Source: Zavarzinella sp.
GTDB taxonomy: Bacteria > Planctomycetota > Planctomycetia > Gemmatales > Gemmataceae
Assembly (NCBI GenBank): GCA_041399155.1
Contig: JAWKTI010000001.1
Location: forward strand, 1,550,001 to 1,614,000
Direction of reading: 5' to 3'
Length of the DNA stretch: 64,000 nt
In this document: piece by piece, positions 18,351 to 27,315 of the stretch
Layout of the letters: each line of letters opens with the position of its first letter
Position numbering within the stretch: the first letter of the stretch is position 1
The notes under the pieces: model-generated
Told to the model about the DNA's origin: nothing
The model's database searches: none
Seen by the model: only the letters and a program-made list of their open reading frames with translations
Translations under genes and position numbers: made by a program

Positions 18351-19226
18351 ATGTATCGATCGATAACCAGATTTTTGGGCCTTTCAGCCATCCTGTTGGG
18401 CATTGTTGCGGTTCTTCCCACGAAAAAAGAAGTCTCCGCACAAGGTGGGTTCGGCAAGGGTTTGCGTCCTGCATTCCCTAAGCCCCCAGTGGGTCCCCCA
18501 CCAAATGTTCCCCAGAATATCTTGGGTGGCAACATCGGCAATCAGGGAAATCAAGGCAATCAGGGCAACCAAGGTCAATTCAACGGCGGCCAGTTTAATG
18601 GTGGCCAGTTTGGCGGTGGTCAATTTGGTGGCCAGTTCGGTGGTGGTCAATTTGGCGGCCAGTTCGGTGGTGGTCAATTTGGTGGCCAGTTCGGTGGTGG
18701 TCAATTTGGCGGCCAGTTCGGTGGTGGTCAATTTGGCGGCCAGTTTGGCGGTGGTCAATTTGGTGGCCAGTTTGGTGGTGGTCAATTTGGTGGCCAGTTT
18801 GGTGGTGGTCAATTTGGTGGCCAGTTCGGTGGTGGTGGTTTCGGTGGCGGAGGCTTCGGGGGTGGCGGTAACGCCCTTGGAGGCACCATCGGCTTTGCTG
18901 GATATCTCGCTGGCTTCGCAATGGGTGGTGGCATCGGTGGCGGTGGCTTTGGTGGCCAGTTCGGCGGTCAATTTGGCGGCCAGTTCGGCGGTCAATTTGG
19001 CGGCCAGTTCGGCGGTCAATTTGGTGGCCAGTTCGGCGGTCAATTTGGTGGCCAGTTCGGTGGACAATTTGGCGGCGGTGGCTTCGGTGGTCAATTTGGC
19101 GGCCAGTTCGGTGGTGGTGGATTCGGAGGCCAATTTGGCGGCCAGTTCGGTGGTGGCTTCGGTGGTCAGTTCGGTGGTGGCTTCGGTGGTGGCAAAATTG
19201 GCTTCAACGGTGGAGTTGGACTCTAA
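18351..19226 (+). CDS. Secreted Gly/Gln/Phe tandem-repeat protein
   Basis: A 291-residue exported protein with a signal peptide (MYRSITRFLGLSAILLGIVAVL, cleaved near VSAQ at 31). The ATG at 18351 has an AAAGGG site eight bases upstream; the longer frame from 18306 is less likely. After a Pro-rich spacer and a GNQGNQGNQG stretch come about eight copies of a nine-residue GGGQFGGQF unit, a short non-repeat core (GTIGFAGYLAGFAMGG) that is hydrophobic, and about ten copies of GGQF. The protein is almost free of charge after the signal region. Such sequences often form flexible or cohesive extracellular material, but no family is recognised. A strong terminator follows at 19264. Confidence 0.85.
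   Translation: MYRSITRFLGLSAILLGIVAVLPTKKEVSAQGGFGKGLRPAFPKPPVGPPPNVPQNILGGNIGNQGNQGNQGNQGQFNGGQFNGGQFGGGQFGGQFGGGQFGGQFGGGQFGGQFGGGQFGGQFGGGQFGGQFGGGQFGGQFGGGQFGGQFGGGQFGGQFGGGGFGGGGFGGGGNALGGTIGFAGYLAGFAMGGGIGGGGFGGQFGGQFGGQFGGQFGGQFGGQFGGQFGGQFGGQFGGQFGGGGFGGQFGGQFGGGGFGGQFGGQFGGGFGGQFGGGFGGGKIGFNGGVGL
18612..18830 (+). repeat. 27-bp tandem repeat encoding GGGQFGGQF
   Basis: About eight head-to-tail copies of a 27-base unit encode GGGQFGGQF. Copies differ mainly at third codon positions (GGC/GGT, TTC/TTT), so the protein sequence is kept while the DNA drifts. This indicates selection on the peptide with past unit expansion. Confidence 0.85.
18947..19190 (+). repeat. 12/24-bp tandem repeat encoding GGQF
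   Basis: A second block repeats a 12-base GGQF-coding unit, often alternating as 24-base pairs (CAGTTC then CAATTT). About ten uninterrupted copies are followed by less regular GGGGFGGQF units toward the end of the gene. It is separated from the first block by a hydrophobic non-repeat core. Confidence 0.8.
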
Positions 19227-19263
19227 GTTTTTCCACTGAACATCTCATACCTATTTGTTGTGG

Positions 19264-19289
19264 AACGAGGGGAAATCCCTCGTTTTTTT
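19264..19289 (+). terminator. Rho-independent terminator of the repeat-protein gene
   Basis: AACGAGGG (19264-19271) pairs perfectly with CCCTCGTT (19277-19284) around a GAAAT loop, and T extends through 19289. Because it lies inside the longest possible reading frame of the next gene, it argues that the next gene starts at 19296 or later. Confidence 0.93.
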
Positions 19290-19295
19290 ACGCAC

Positions 19296-20783
19296 ATGCT
19301 TTTCAATTTTCGCGATTATTTTGCCGTACTCATCACTTTTATTAGTGCCACAATTTCCCAAGCTGTTGATTGGGATCAACTGAAACAAGAAATACGAAAA
19401 TTTCGCACCGACTTTCAAGTACCTGGCTGTGCAGTGGTCGTGGTTGATCGTCAACAGACCAAATTCCAATTCTTCGATGGTAAGCGAGATTCAACCTCGT
19501 CTGTAGATTCACAGACGCTGTTCCCGCTGGCATCGTGCAGCAAAGGCTTCACTTCTGCTCTTCTTGCTTCATTCGTGGAACAAGGAAAATGCGATTGGAA
19601 CGATCCTGTGGTGAAACACTACCCAAAGTTCACGCTATCTGATCCAATCACTACTAAATTGGTGACCATTCGCGATCTCTTATCCCACCGCACCGGTGTG
19701 GGTTCTTACGACTTGCTCTGGTATTACGAAAATTGTGCCCACGATGAATTGTTCAAACGAATGTCTCGCTTGCCAATGCACTCGAGCGATTTTCGCTCCA
19801 GAATGCAGTACCAGAGCACCATGTATACCCTGGCTGGTGAAATTGCAGGTGCATGCGACCAGACCACCTGGGCTGAATCGCTGCAAACTCATCTCCTGCA
19901 ACCACTTGGGATGAAAAACACATACACGCTCCCACCTACACGAGAAAATTATTCTAAACGTGCTGTGGGGCACTATTTGCGGAACGACAAACTCGAAACA
20001 GCTACAGATTACCCATTTTCACAACCTGATGCTGCCGGTTCGATTCATTCTACCATTGAAGATGCTGCAAAATGGTTGCGGTTTCATCTGAACTTCGGGA
20101 AACACCAGCAGCAGCAAATCGTTGCCAGTAAAGAACTTAAAGAAACACATTCCCCGCAGATTACAATTCCTGTCAACGATGATGTTACTGTACTGGCCCC
20201 CGAAACCAACTTGATGAGCTACGCGATGGGGTGGGTCACACAGGATTACCGCGGGCACCAACTCGTTTCTCATGCCGGAGTCATTGATGGTTTTCGCATT
20301 CACTGGACCTTTCTCCCCAAAGATGGGCTGGGATTCGCCATTTTTGCTAATCTGCACGAAACTCGTATGAACCTTGCGTTAGCCTACCACCTCGTCGATC
20401 GCCTGCTCGACCTACCACCACGTGCGTGGGGAAAGCACTTTCTGGAATATGAGCAGAAAATTGCAGATGAACAAGCCATCAAACAACTTCGGATGAAAAA
20501 ATTTCGCAGACAGGATGTACGTCCCACCCTTGAATTAGCAGCTTATTGTGGCAGTTACCATCATCCCTCCTTGGGTGTCTTTACCATCGAAGTTGCACAA
20601 CAACATTTAATAATGAGAAGGAATTCATTAAAAATCCCACTGCAGCACCACGGTGGCGATATTTTTCAGGTTCAAGAATCACAAGTACGGACGCTTTCCC
20701 ACGAATTGCTCCTTTTTGTGGTTGAAAAGAATAAGTGCCAGAGTTTCCGTATTGCGGGCTGGCAATTTGACAAGAAAAAATAA
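19296..20783 (+). CDS. Secreted serine hydrolase of the beta-lactamase (class C/PBP-like) family
   Basis: A 495-residue member of the Pfam Beta-lactamase family (class C, AmpH/EstB-like). The start at 19296 gives a signal peptide (MLFNFRDYFAVLITFISATISQA); the earlier in-frame start at 19260 lies within the preceding terminator. The nucleophile motif S-x-x-K is present as SCSKGFTS near residue 80. The second motif is YQSTMYTLAG, with S in place of the usual Asn of Y-x-N, and the third is SHAGVIDGF, the H-x-G equivalent of KTG. A C-terminal lipocalin-like domain (about 420-495) is typical of the esterase/peptidase members. Substrate unknown; beta-lactam resistance should not be assumed. Confidence 0.88.
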   Translation: MLFNFRDYFAVLITFISATISQAVDWDQLKQEIRKFRTDFQVPGCAVVVVDRQQTKFQFFDGKRDSTSSVDSQTLFPLASCSKGFTSALLASFVEQGKCDWNDPVVKHYPKFTLSDPITTKLVTIRDLLSHRTGVGSYDLLWYYENCAHDELFKRMSRLPMHSSDFRSRMQYQSTMYTLAGEIAGACDQTTWAESLQTHLLQPLGMKNTYTLPPTRENYSKRAVGHYLRNDKLETATDYPFSQPDAAGSIHSTIEDAAKWLRFHLNFGKHQQQQIVASKELKETHSPQITIPVNDDVTVLAPETNLMSYAMGWVTQDYRGHQLVSHAGVIDGFRIHWTFLPKDGLGFAIFANLHETRMNLALAYHLVDRLLDLPPRAWGKHFLEYEQKIADEQAIKQLRMKKFRRQDVRPTLELAAYCGSYHHPSLGVFTIEVAQQHLIMRRNSLKIPLQHHGGDIFQVQESQVRTLSHELLLFVVEKNKCQSFRIAGWQFDKKK

Positions 20784-20929
20784 CGATATTGCAATATCGC
20801 CAAATGGGCATACAGCCAATCCGCAATACAAGCTCATCACAAATCCGAGTTTACCTTGACACCACGGCAATACTTCTGTTATCGCACAATCAGGTTTCAT
20901 TAGATACCAGATGCTGGTGGGCTGAGAAC

Positions 20930-21571
20930 TTGAACAGACAACAATCATCTTCGGGCAGTTTGCGACATATCGTGCGTTGTATTATCGGGTGCACGGTGTT
21001 GATTGCAGGCACGGGCTGTGCCACGATGGGGCAGTCCAATACGGCCCGCAGTGCCCTGTTAGGTGGGACGCTAGGCACAGGTGGGGGTGCATTAATTGGC
21101 TCAGCCAGTGGCAACGCTGGCAAAGGTGCCCTGATTGGTGGCGTTGCTGGCACGCTTTTGGGAGCAATGATTGGTAACGAAGAAGATCGACGGGAAGAAG
21201 CCACGGCAGCACTTGAACAGCAACGTATCCAACAGGAAGAATTACGGCAATTGGGTATCACCGAAGTAATTCAAATGACAAAGGACGGCATTTCAGAAGA
21301 CATCATTTCGAATCAAATTCGGACCACAGGATCGCGTTTTGATTTAACGGCATCCGATATTCGTTTGCTCCGTGATAATGGTGTCAGTGATAAAGTAATT
21401 CTGGAAATGCAAAATAATCGCGGGGTACGAATTAGTGCACCTGCTCCAGGCCCCACAGTCATTGTCCACGAACCACCACCGATCATATACGCAGTCCCAC
21501 CTCGACCGAGATATTACGTTCGTCCTTGCCCGCCCCCGCCACTTATCCACGGACACATCCACATTAGATAG
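20930..21571 (+). CDS. Glycine-zipper lipoprotein-like protein with Pro-rich tail
   Basis: The readable frame opens at 20789, but the region before 20930 looks noncoding. A TTG at 20930 would give a 213-residue precursor with a lipoprotein-type leader (RHIVRCIIGCTVLIAGTGC, Cys near 30, weak at the -3 position). Residues about 40-82 form glycine-zipper segments (LLGGTLGTGGGALIGSASG and ALIGGVAGTLLGAMIG), which insert in or pack against membranes. A helical charged segment (EEDRREEATAALEQQRIQQE) follows, then a repeat-like pair ITEVIQMTKDGISEDIISNQI / LLRDNGVSDKVILEMQ, typical of planctomycete envelope proteins, and a tail rich in Pro and Tyr. Start assignment is uncertain. Confidence 0.65.
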   Translation: MNRQQSSSGSLRHIVRCIIGCTVLIAGTGCATMGQSNTARSALLGGTLGTGGGALIGSASGNAGKGALIGGVAGTLLGAMIGNEEDRREEATAALEQQRIQQEELRQLGITEVIQMTKDGISEDIISNQIRTTGSRFDLTASDIRLLRDNGVSDKVILEMQNNRGVRISAPAPGPTVIVHEPPPIIYAVPPRPRYYVRPCPPPPLIHGHIHIR

Positions 21572-21608
21572 TGGCATCAACCTGATTAAAAAACAATTTT
21601 GCTAGCAC

Positions 21609-22805
21609 TCAAATCCCTTCGAGGCGAACTTTGACCTGGATTTGCTCTCCCGCACGAATGACATCGAAAGTGACTTCCTGGCCAATGTTTACTCGGCGCA
21701 TGAAATCTAAAAATTCCTGCTTTTCCTTAAATTCGACCCCATCCGCACCGATGAGAATATCACCCAGCTCTATTTTGCCTGAAACTTGGTCCTGAAGAAT
21801 TCCTCGCAGGCCTGCTTTGGCTGCCGCACTATTTGGATAAACCTGGGCAATCATCACCCCACGTTCCAAACGGAGTTGCTGCATTTCACGATCTGGCAGC
21901 AACACCACACCCAGTGCAGGGCGAGCTTGTCTACCGGTGCGGATCAGTTCCGTGACAACTGTGTTCACCAGGTCTACCGGAATTGCGTACCCAATGCCGA
22001 CACTGCCACCGTTGGGGCTGGTAATTGCGGTATTCACGCCAATCAGGCGGCCATCTCGGTCTAGGAGTGGGCCACCACTATTCCCCGGGTTGAGCGAGGC
22101 ATCGGTTTGTATTACTCCGGTAATCGGGCGGTCAGTAGATGATTCGATCTCCCGGTCCAAGGCGCTGATCATCCCCGCAGTAAAGGTCAGGCTTTGTCCA
22201 AACGGATTCCCAATGGCGTAAACTGTCTGCCCCACCTGCAGGTCTGCTGAAGTGCCCAATGGCAGTGGTTTGATTTTTGATTCTGGCACGGTTATCTGCA
22301 ACACAGCCAGATCGGAATCTGGTGCGATTCCGACCAATCTGGCATTCCAGGCGGTGCGGTCTGACAGCGTAATTCGAATGGTGGCGCTATCCTGAATAAC
22401 CACCTGGTTATCATTGTTGATTGCTAGTGCGTCTTTAATGACATGAAAATTGGTGACAATCCGCCCTGCCTCATCCCACATGAAGCCCGAACCGGTACCC
22501 TGGGCACGTTCTGCAAGTCCGGTGCGTCCTAATCGCTGCAAGCGCAGCGTATCTACGTTGACGACGCTACCATAAGTTTTCTGGAATACCGTGATCCGCT
22601 GCATTTCCTGAGCATCCGGGTCACTGGCCGGTACCACCTGACGTGGCTGGGCGTTCGGATTCAGCAACTGATTGCGATCGGGTTTCAGTGCGAAATACCA
22701 AATCAGAAAGGCTGCCACCCCTACCAGGAATAACATCCCGATCACCAGCGACCAGGGTGCGGAACGATCTCGATCTGCCGGATAACGCTCGACGAAGTAT
22801 GGCAT
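21609..22805 (-). CDS. HtrA/DegP-like S1C serine protease with PDZ domain
   Basis: A 398-residue membrane-anchored protease for envelope protein quality control. The start at 22805 has GAGGAG seven bases upstream. One membrane segment lies at 18-38. The trypsin-like domain has the full triad: His121 in TNFHVIKDA, Asp165 in DSDLAV, Ser243 in NPGNSGGPL. A single PDZ domain follows (about 295-395), containing LERGVMIAQVYPNSAAAKAGL and GDILIGADGVEF. The single PDZ and N-terminal anchor resemble DegS/HhoA rather than the two-PDZ DegP. A stress-sensing role is inferred from the family. Confidence 0.93.
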   Translation of the reverse strand: MPYFVERYPADRDRSAPWSLVIGMLFLVGVAAFLIWYFALKPDRNQLLNPNAQPRQVVPASDPDAQEMQRITVFQKTYGSVVNVDTLRLQRLGRTGLAERAQGTGSGFMWDEAGRIVTNFHVIKDALAINNDNQVVIQDSATIRITLSDRTAWNARLVGIAPDSDLAVLQITVPESKIKPLPLGTSADLQVGQTVYAIGNPFGQSLTFTAGMISALDREIESSTDRPITGVIQTDASLNPGNSGGPLLDRDGRLIGVNTAITSPNGGSVGIGYAIPVDLVNTVVTELIRTGRQARPALGVVLLPDREMQQLRLERGVMIAQVYPNSAAAKAGLRGILQDQVSGKIELGDILIGADGVEFKEKQEFLDFMRRVNIGQEVTFDVIRAGEQIQVKVRLEGI

Positions 22806-22981
22806 GGAATGTCTCCTCAACGCCCACCTAATAGTTTATTCGTTTCAACGAAGCAAATATCCACTGAAGTGGGGAAGATTTTCGATGTTCTGTAGAAACG
22901 CCACCAAGTTATGAGAAAAATCCCATGAAAGCTGTAGGTTGAAAAAATCATCGTAACTATTAAAAAGATAAGATCTTAACG

Positions 22982-24172
22982 TCAGGAAATGATTCCCATT
23001 TCCCTGCCCACCTGTTGGAATGCGGCAATGGTATGATCCACCTGCTCCGTTGTGTGGGCTGCAGAAACCTGCAAGCGAATCCGGGCCTGTCCCTTAGGGA
23101 CCACCGGAAAGCTGAAACCAATGACATACACGCCATGGTCCAGCAATTTGTTCGAGAATGCACTCGCCAGTGCCGCATCACCCAGCATAACTGGCAAAAT
23201 CGGCGTGGGGCCAGGTTTGACGATAAATCCGCTCGATTCCAGGCCAGTTCTCATTCGTAAAGTGTTACTGCGCAATTGGTTACGTAAATCCGAGCTATTG
23301 GAAATCAGTTCTAGGGCTTTTTGGGATGCCACAACCAGCGATGGGGGGACGGAGTTGCTGAACAAATACGGACGAGACCGGTTTCGTAACCAGTCCACGA
23401 TTGGTTGACTGGCAGCGGTGAACCCCCCACTGGCACCACCAGCGGTTTTGCCTAGTGTGCTGGTGATGATATCAATCCGGTCCAGTACACCAAGCTCTTC
23501 GGCAGCACCACGCCCCCCACTGCCAAGGTGCCCTGTGCCGTGGCAGTCGTCAATGGCCACTATCGCATCAAATTCATCTGCCAGATCGCAAATTTCTGGT
23601 AAGCGTGCCAGGTCGCCGTCCATGGAAAAGACAGAATCGGTGAAAATCATCCGAAATCGGGCAGATTGGGCCTCCTGCAACTTTTCTCGCAGATCCTGCA
23701 AGTCATTGTGCCGGTAACGAAATCGTTTCGCTTTACATAACCGGATGCCATCGATGATGCTTGCATGGTTCAATTCATCACTTAAAATCGCATCCTGTTC
23801 GCCCAGGAGCGGTTCAAAGAGCCCGCCATTGGCATCGAAGCAGGAGATATAGAGAATCGAATCGGCTTTGCCGAAAAAACTGGCTACCGATGCCTCTAAT
23901 TGCTTGTGGATCGATTGTGTTCCGCAGATAAAGCGAACGGACGACAGGCCGTAGCCCCACTGCTCCAGCCCTGTATGGGCAGCAGCAACAATTTCCGGAT
24001 GGTTGGCCAGCCCCAGATAATTGTTCGCACAGAAATTAATGACTTTTTTCCCACCGACTTCAATTTCAGATCCCTGCGGGGAGGAAATCTGGCGTTCCTG
24101 TTTGAAAAGGCCTTCCTGACGGATTGTTTGGAGTTCCTGAGAGAGATATTGATCGATTGCTTTTGTACTCAT
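22982..24172 (-). CDS. kbl: Glycine C-acetyltransferase (2-amino-3-ketobutyrate CoA ligase)
   Basis: A 396-residue PLP enzyme of the alpha-oxoamine synthase family, cleaving 2-amino-3-ketobutyrate with CoA to glycine and acetyl-CoA. The N terminus (QGSEIEVGGKKVINFCANNYLGLANHP) and the lengths match KBL closely. The PLP lysine is in STLGKTAGGASGG near residue 240, and DDCHGTGHLGSGGRG carries the cofactor-binding Asp/His. Related AONS or serine palmitoyltransferase-like enzymes are the alternative, but the CANNYLGL start region favours KBL. No threonine dehydrogenase gene is adjacent, so the substrate supply lies elsewhere. Confidence 0.9.
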   Translation of the reverse strand: MSTKAIDQYLSQELQTIRQEGLFKQERQISSPQGSEIEVGGKKVINFCANNYLGLANHPEIVAAAHTGLEQWGYGLSSVRFICGTQSIHKQLEASVASFFGKADSILYISCFDANGGLFEPLLGEQDAILSDELNHASIIDGIRLCKAKRFRYRHNDLQDLREKLQEAQSARFRMIFTDSVFSMDGDLARLPEICDLADEFDAIVAIDDCHGTGHLGSGGRGAAEELGVLDRIDIITSTLGKTAGGASGGFTAASQPIVDWLRNRSRPYLFSNSVPPSLVVASQKALELISNSSDLRNQLRSNTLRMRTGLESSGFIVKPGPTPILPVMLGDAALASAFSNKLLDHGVYVIGFSFPVVPKGQARIRLQVSAAHTTEQVDHTIAAFQQVGREMGIIS

Positions 24173-24252
24173 GTCCTACTTTCGCTTCTTTTTCACTTGA
24201 ACTTTGACTGTTTTCAGCAGATACTAACCGTTTTACAAGCAGGAATACCCCA

Positions 24253-24981
24253 TTGCTATTGCTTATATTCGCCATCATTTCGGTCAGTCTGGCAGTGGTT
24301 CTATGGCTCCTTTCCCTTATTCTACAAGCCTGGCTTTACAACGATGTTGCGAAAATGCTGCCTGTACGTGCCTTAATTGCAGGGATTACCATCGCGGGTT
24401 TTTTAACAATCTGGTGCGCAATTTACCGTGCGGATCCTGGCCGATTTGATACGTTGTTCAACTTTTCCCGTCTGAAAAACGAAGGAACCTACACGGAGTT
24501 TCAATCGGTGCGTAAGGTGGGGAATCAGGAAAAGCCGCCAAAACGTTACGTGCGAGAACCAGGAACCACCGGCAAAACCAGCGAATTTTACGAAGAGAAC
24601 TCTCGCAGAACGTGGCAGCGATCGGATGCTGATGGCATGGTTGTAGCCATTCTGATCAATGAAGAGGGCAAATCGACCCCAACCCGATTTGAGGCAGAAT
24701 TGACTCCAGATGGCAAGTTCCCATCCACAGGACTGCGTTATGTGGAACTCAACGGCAGTCGATATCTGGAAGAAAAGACGATGGGAGATGTCTGGAGGGT
24801 GCGGAGTTGGTCGCTACTGGGAAATCTGTTTATGAACGGGTTTCACGCAATACTTTGGGTGCTGGTCTGCTGGCTGGGATTGCGGTTTACTTTTGGGAAT
24901 GCTGTCGGACTTGGGCTGCCTCTATGGTTGGTCACCATGATTGTCGTGCAACCATTTTTGTTTCAAACTGTTACAAAATAA
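24253..24981 (+). CDS. Membrane protein of unknown function with central soluble domain
   Basis: No family recognised. The 242-residue protein starts with TTG, supported by AGGA eight bases upstream, and opens directly in a hydrophobic segment (about 1-28), with a second at about 38-57. A soluble central region (60-180) contains charged and aromatic residues but no clear motif, and two more hydrophobic segments close the chain (about 190-212 and 217-237). The layout suggests four membrane spans with a domain between spans two and three. It is divergent from kbl and 82 bases upstream of the prenyltransferase gene, with which it may be co-transcribed. Confidence 0.7.
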   Translation: MLLLIFAIISVSLAVVLWLLSLILQAWLYNDVAKMLPVRALIAGITIAGFLTIWCAIYRADPGRFDTLFNFSRLKNEGTYTEFQSVRKVGNQEKPPKRYVREPGTTGKTSEFYEENSRRTWQRSDADGMVVAILINEEGKSTPTRFEAELTPDGKFPSTGLRYVELNGSRYLEEKTMGDVWRVRSWSLLGNLFMNGFHAILWVLVCWLGLRFTFGNAVGLGLPLWLVTMIVVQPFLFQTVTK

Positions 24982-25063
24982 GCATTTCCGATTACTTTAC
25001 CGCGACTGGTTGCAAAACGATATCCCACACGGTTATGTAAGAGTACACATAGTCAATGACACA

Positions 25064-25948
25064 ATGCAAACACTGAAACAGTTGCTTTCTCTGATCCGGT
25101 TCAGCCACACCATCTTTGCCCTGCCATTTGCATTGATGTCCGCATCCATTGCCTGGTATCGAGAAGGGGAATTTCGTTGGTGGGACCTGGCGGGCATCCT
25201 ATGCTGCATGGTTTTTGCACGATCTGCTGCCATGGCGTTTAATCGTCTGGTAGACCGTAAAATCGATGCAGACAACCCACGCACAGCAACCCGGCATTTG
25301 CCAGCAGGCACTTTACAGGTAGGTACAGTCTGGCTGTTTTTTCTACTCTGTGCTGCCCTGTTCGTTCTCAGTACATTTATTTTCAGCCAGCGAACCTCAC
25401 CGAATTGGTGGCCGTTTCGTTTATCTGGCATTGTGCTTGTCTTTATTTGTGCCTACTCCGTTACTAAACGCTTTACTTATCTCGCCCACTTCTGGCTGGG
25501 TGTATCGTTGATGTTGGCACCCATTGCCGCCTGGATTGCGATTCGCGGACTGACTGATCTGCTGCCACCCACGCTGATTGGCCTGGCTGTGTGCTTCTGG
25601 GTGGCAGGGTTCGATATGATCTACGCATGTCAGGATGCTGAGTTTGATCGTAAAGCAAAATTGAACAGTATCCCCGCCCGCTTTGGAGTTGCAACGAGTT
25701 TACGTCTGGCGGCGGCATCGCACCTGGTGATGCTGGTGGTTCTCACCTGTGCCTGGTGGGTAATGCCTGAGTTAAAATTCATTTTTCTCTCTGGCGTGAT
25801 TATTATTGCATTACTGCTAATTGTTGAGCACCGATTGGTCAAACCGAATGATTTGACAAAAGTGAACCAGGCATTCTTCCAGGTCAATAGTATTATCAGT
25901 GCTGGGTTGCTTGCAATTGTTTTAATCCAGCTTGCACTGCCATATTAA
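25064..25948 (+). CDS. UbiA-family prenyltransferase (menaquinone/ubiquinone-type)
   Basis: A 294-residue integral membrane prenyltransferase that attaches a polyprenyl chain to an aromatic acceptor in quinone synthesis. Both Asp-rich metal sites are present: NRLVDRKIDADNPRTATRHLP (about residues 65-85; N-R-x2-D-x3-D) and YACQDAEFDRKAK near 187. The start MQTLKQLLSLIRFSHTIFALPFA is the standard N terminus of the family; an upstream extension to 24941 overlaps the previous gene and is rejected. The form with YxCQDxEFD is typical of MqnP/UbiA-like enzymes of the futalosine menaquinone pathway, but the acceptor is not proven. Confidence 0.9.
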   Translation: MQTLKQLLSLIRFSHTIFALPFALMSASIAWYREGEFRWWDLAGILCCMVFARSAAMAFNRLVDRKIDADNPRTATRHLPAGTLQVGTVWLFFLLCAALFVLSTFIFSQRTSPNWWPFRLSGIVLVFICAYSVTKRFTYLAHFWLGVSLMLAPIAAWIAIRGLTDLLPPTLIGLAVCFWVAGFDMIYACQDAEFDRKAKLNSIPARFGVATSLRLAAASHLVMLVVLTCAWWVMPELKFIFLSGVIIIALLLIVEHRLVKPNDLTKVNQAFFQVNSIISAGLLAIVLIQLALPY

Positions 25949-25962
25949 TGAACTTGGATTCA

Positions 25963-27111
25963 TTATTCCATCACTTTTTGCTGAAGATAATCGTCCATTT
26001 CTTTCGGAATGTGGGGCTTCATCGATAGAAACACCATATAACCCAGTAAGCCGACCACCCAGGCGATTAAACGCATCACTAAGCAGCCAACAATTCCACC
26101 AATGGCCGGTTTGCCCAGCAAGGCATAAAGACCTCCGTAGGCAGCCTCGCCCCCACCGATCCCACCAGGTAGTGGAAAAAGCGCTTGTGCTGTCATGCCG
26201 ATAGGTACAATCAGAATGTGTTCAGTAAATGTTGCCACTTGCAGATTTGGAAAAGCAGAGACGCACAAATAGAAGATCCCCACCCAGCAAAAATGGCCGA
26301 AGATGCTCATCAGCAACGCAATCACGATAGATCTCTGTTTGCGACGATAGAGCATACCCGCATTCCAGAATTCACTGAATGCACCACCTACTTTGGGAAT
26401 TTTTTGCAAAATTGCAGAAAACTTGCCCGCCCGTTCCTGAGAAATTCTACCCATTACCCACCAGATCGCTGTGGTGGAAAGCACCAGGATAATGATGAAT
26501 TGGACAATAATTTTCAGGGTGATGCTGTTCACGATGTAATAATTCTGTGTGATCCAGAAAAAACCACCCGAAATAGCCACGAACCAGGCCAGTGCCCACA
26601 ATCCAACAATTCGATCGATGATCACTGTAGCAACAGCAACGGTGCGTCTCGACTGGCCACGGGCTACAGCGATCGATTTGATGACATCCCCACCCACGGC
26701 ACCGGGGAGAAAAGTATTGAAAAAGTAGCTTACCAGCGAAAGCCGAATAGCCTCGTACCTGCTGAAAACCAGTCCCTGTGCCACTACCAGCAGGTGCCAG
26801 CGTAAAAAAGTAATCAGGATAGCAACTACCCATAGTGCGGTAGCCAATAAGATCGGGCCGGGCAGGTATTTCTGTTTGAGCAGATCTTTCAATCCGGGGG
26901 AACTTGTGTTACTTTGAATCGTCGCGTGCCCAAGCCCACCGGATAGAAGTGTCTGAGCTTGTTCTTCTTCTGTCAGTATTGCCGGACGAGATTCCCAAAA
27001 ATTTGAGACGATCAGTGCCAGCAACCCAAATCCGATGCCGTAGAGAACAATACTTTTAATGACTGAGGACTTCACTCGCATTGCCTTCACTGGTTCACTC
27101 AACTGTACCAT
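25963..27111 (-). CDS. Lysylphosphatidylglycerol-synthetase-type membrane protein (flippase-like, UPF0104)
   Basis: A roughly 382-residue polytopic protein of the LPG_synthase_TM family. Eight or so hydrophobic segments are spaced along the chain. Diagnostic segments are SLVSYFFNTFLPGAVGGDVIKSI, FGHFCWVGIFYLCVSAFPNL and the conserved LPGGIGGGEAAYGGLYALLG loop near the C terminus. Members act as flippases for aminoacylated or other lipids or are of unknown role; no aminoacyltransferase domain is fused here. The start is uncertain among 27129 (GTG), 27111 (ATG) and 27081 (ATG). It is convergent with the prenyltransferase gene, 15 bases apart. Confidence 0.83.
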   Translation of the reverse strand: MVQLSEPVKAMRVKSSVIKSIVLYGIGFGLLALIVSNFWESRPAILTEEEQAQTLLSGGLGHATIQSNTSSPGLKDLLKQKYLPGPILLATALWVVAILITFLRWHLLVVAQGLVFSRYEAIRLSLVSYFFNTFLPGAVGGDVIKSIAVARGQSRRTVAVATVIIDRIVGLWALAWFVAISGGFFWITQNYYIVNSITLKIIVQFIIILVLSTTAIWWVMGRISQERAGKFSAILQKIPKVGGAFSEFWNAGMLYRRKQRSIVIALLMSIFGHFCWVGIFYLCVSAFPNLQVATFTEHILIVPIGMTAQALFPLPGGIGGGEAAYGGLYALLGKPAIGGIVGCLVMRLIAWVVGLLGYMVFLSMKPHIPKEMDDYLQQKVME

Positions 27112-27315
27112 TGTGCAATCATTTCGCACATTTGTCTACATTTTCGGCAGATTTAACGGTTTCCCAGTCCTGAACAGATAGAATTTGACTTCGGCAGCCC
27201 AAACTACTTGACACGTATAGTCCCAGACAAGTAGACTCAAAAGAAGGTGATTTCTGGTTGAAACCACCATTCTTGTTCGCAATGGGGCGTGCAGCCCACA
27301 TTTATAGGCACCCGA

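Noticed and set aside
18612..19190. CRISPR-like array
   Set aside because: Repeats are contiguous, coding and lack unique spacers; they form a peptide repeat.
18384..19239. Long overlapping frames on both strands across the Gly/Gln/Phe repeat gene
   Set aside because: They are by-products of the tandem repeat, which keeps other frames open. Only the plus frame from 18351 has a signal peptide and a ribosome site.
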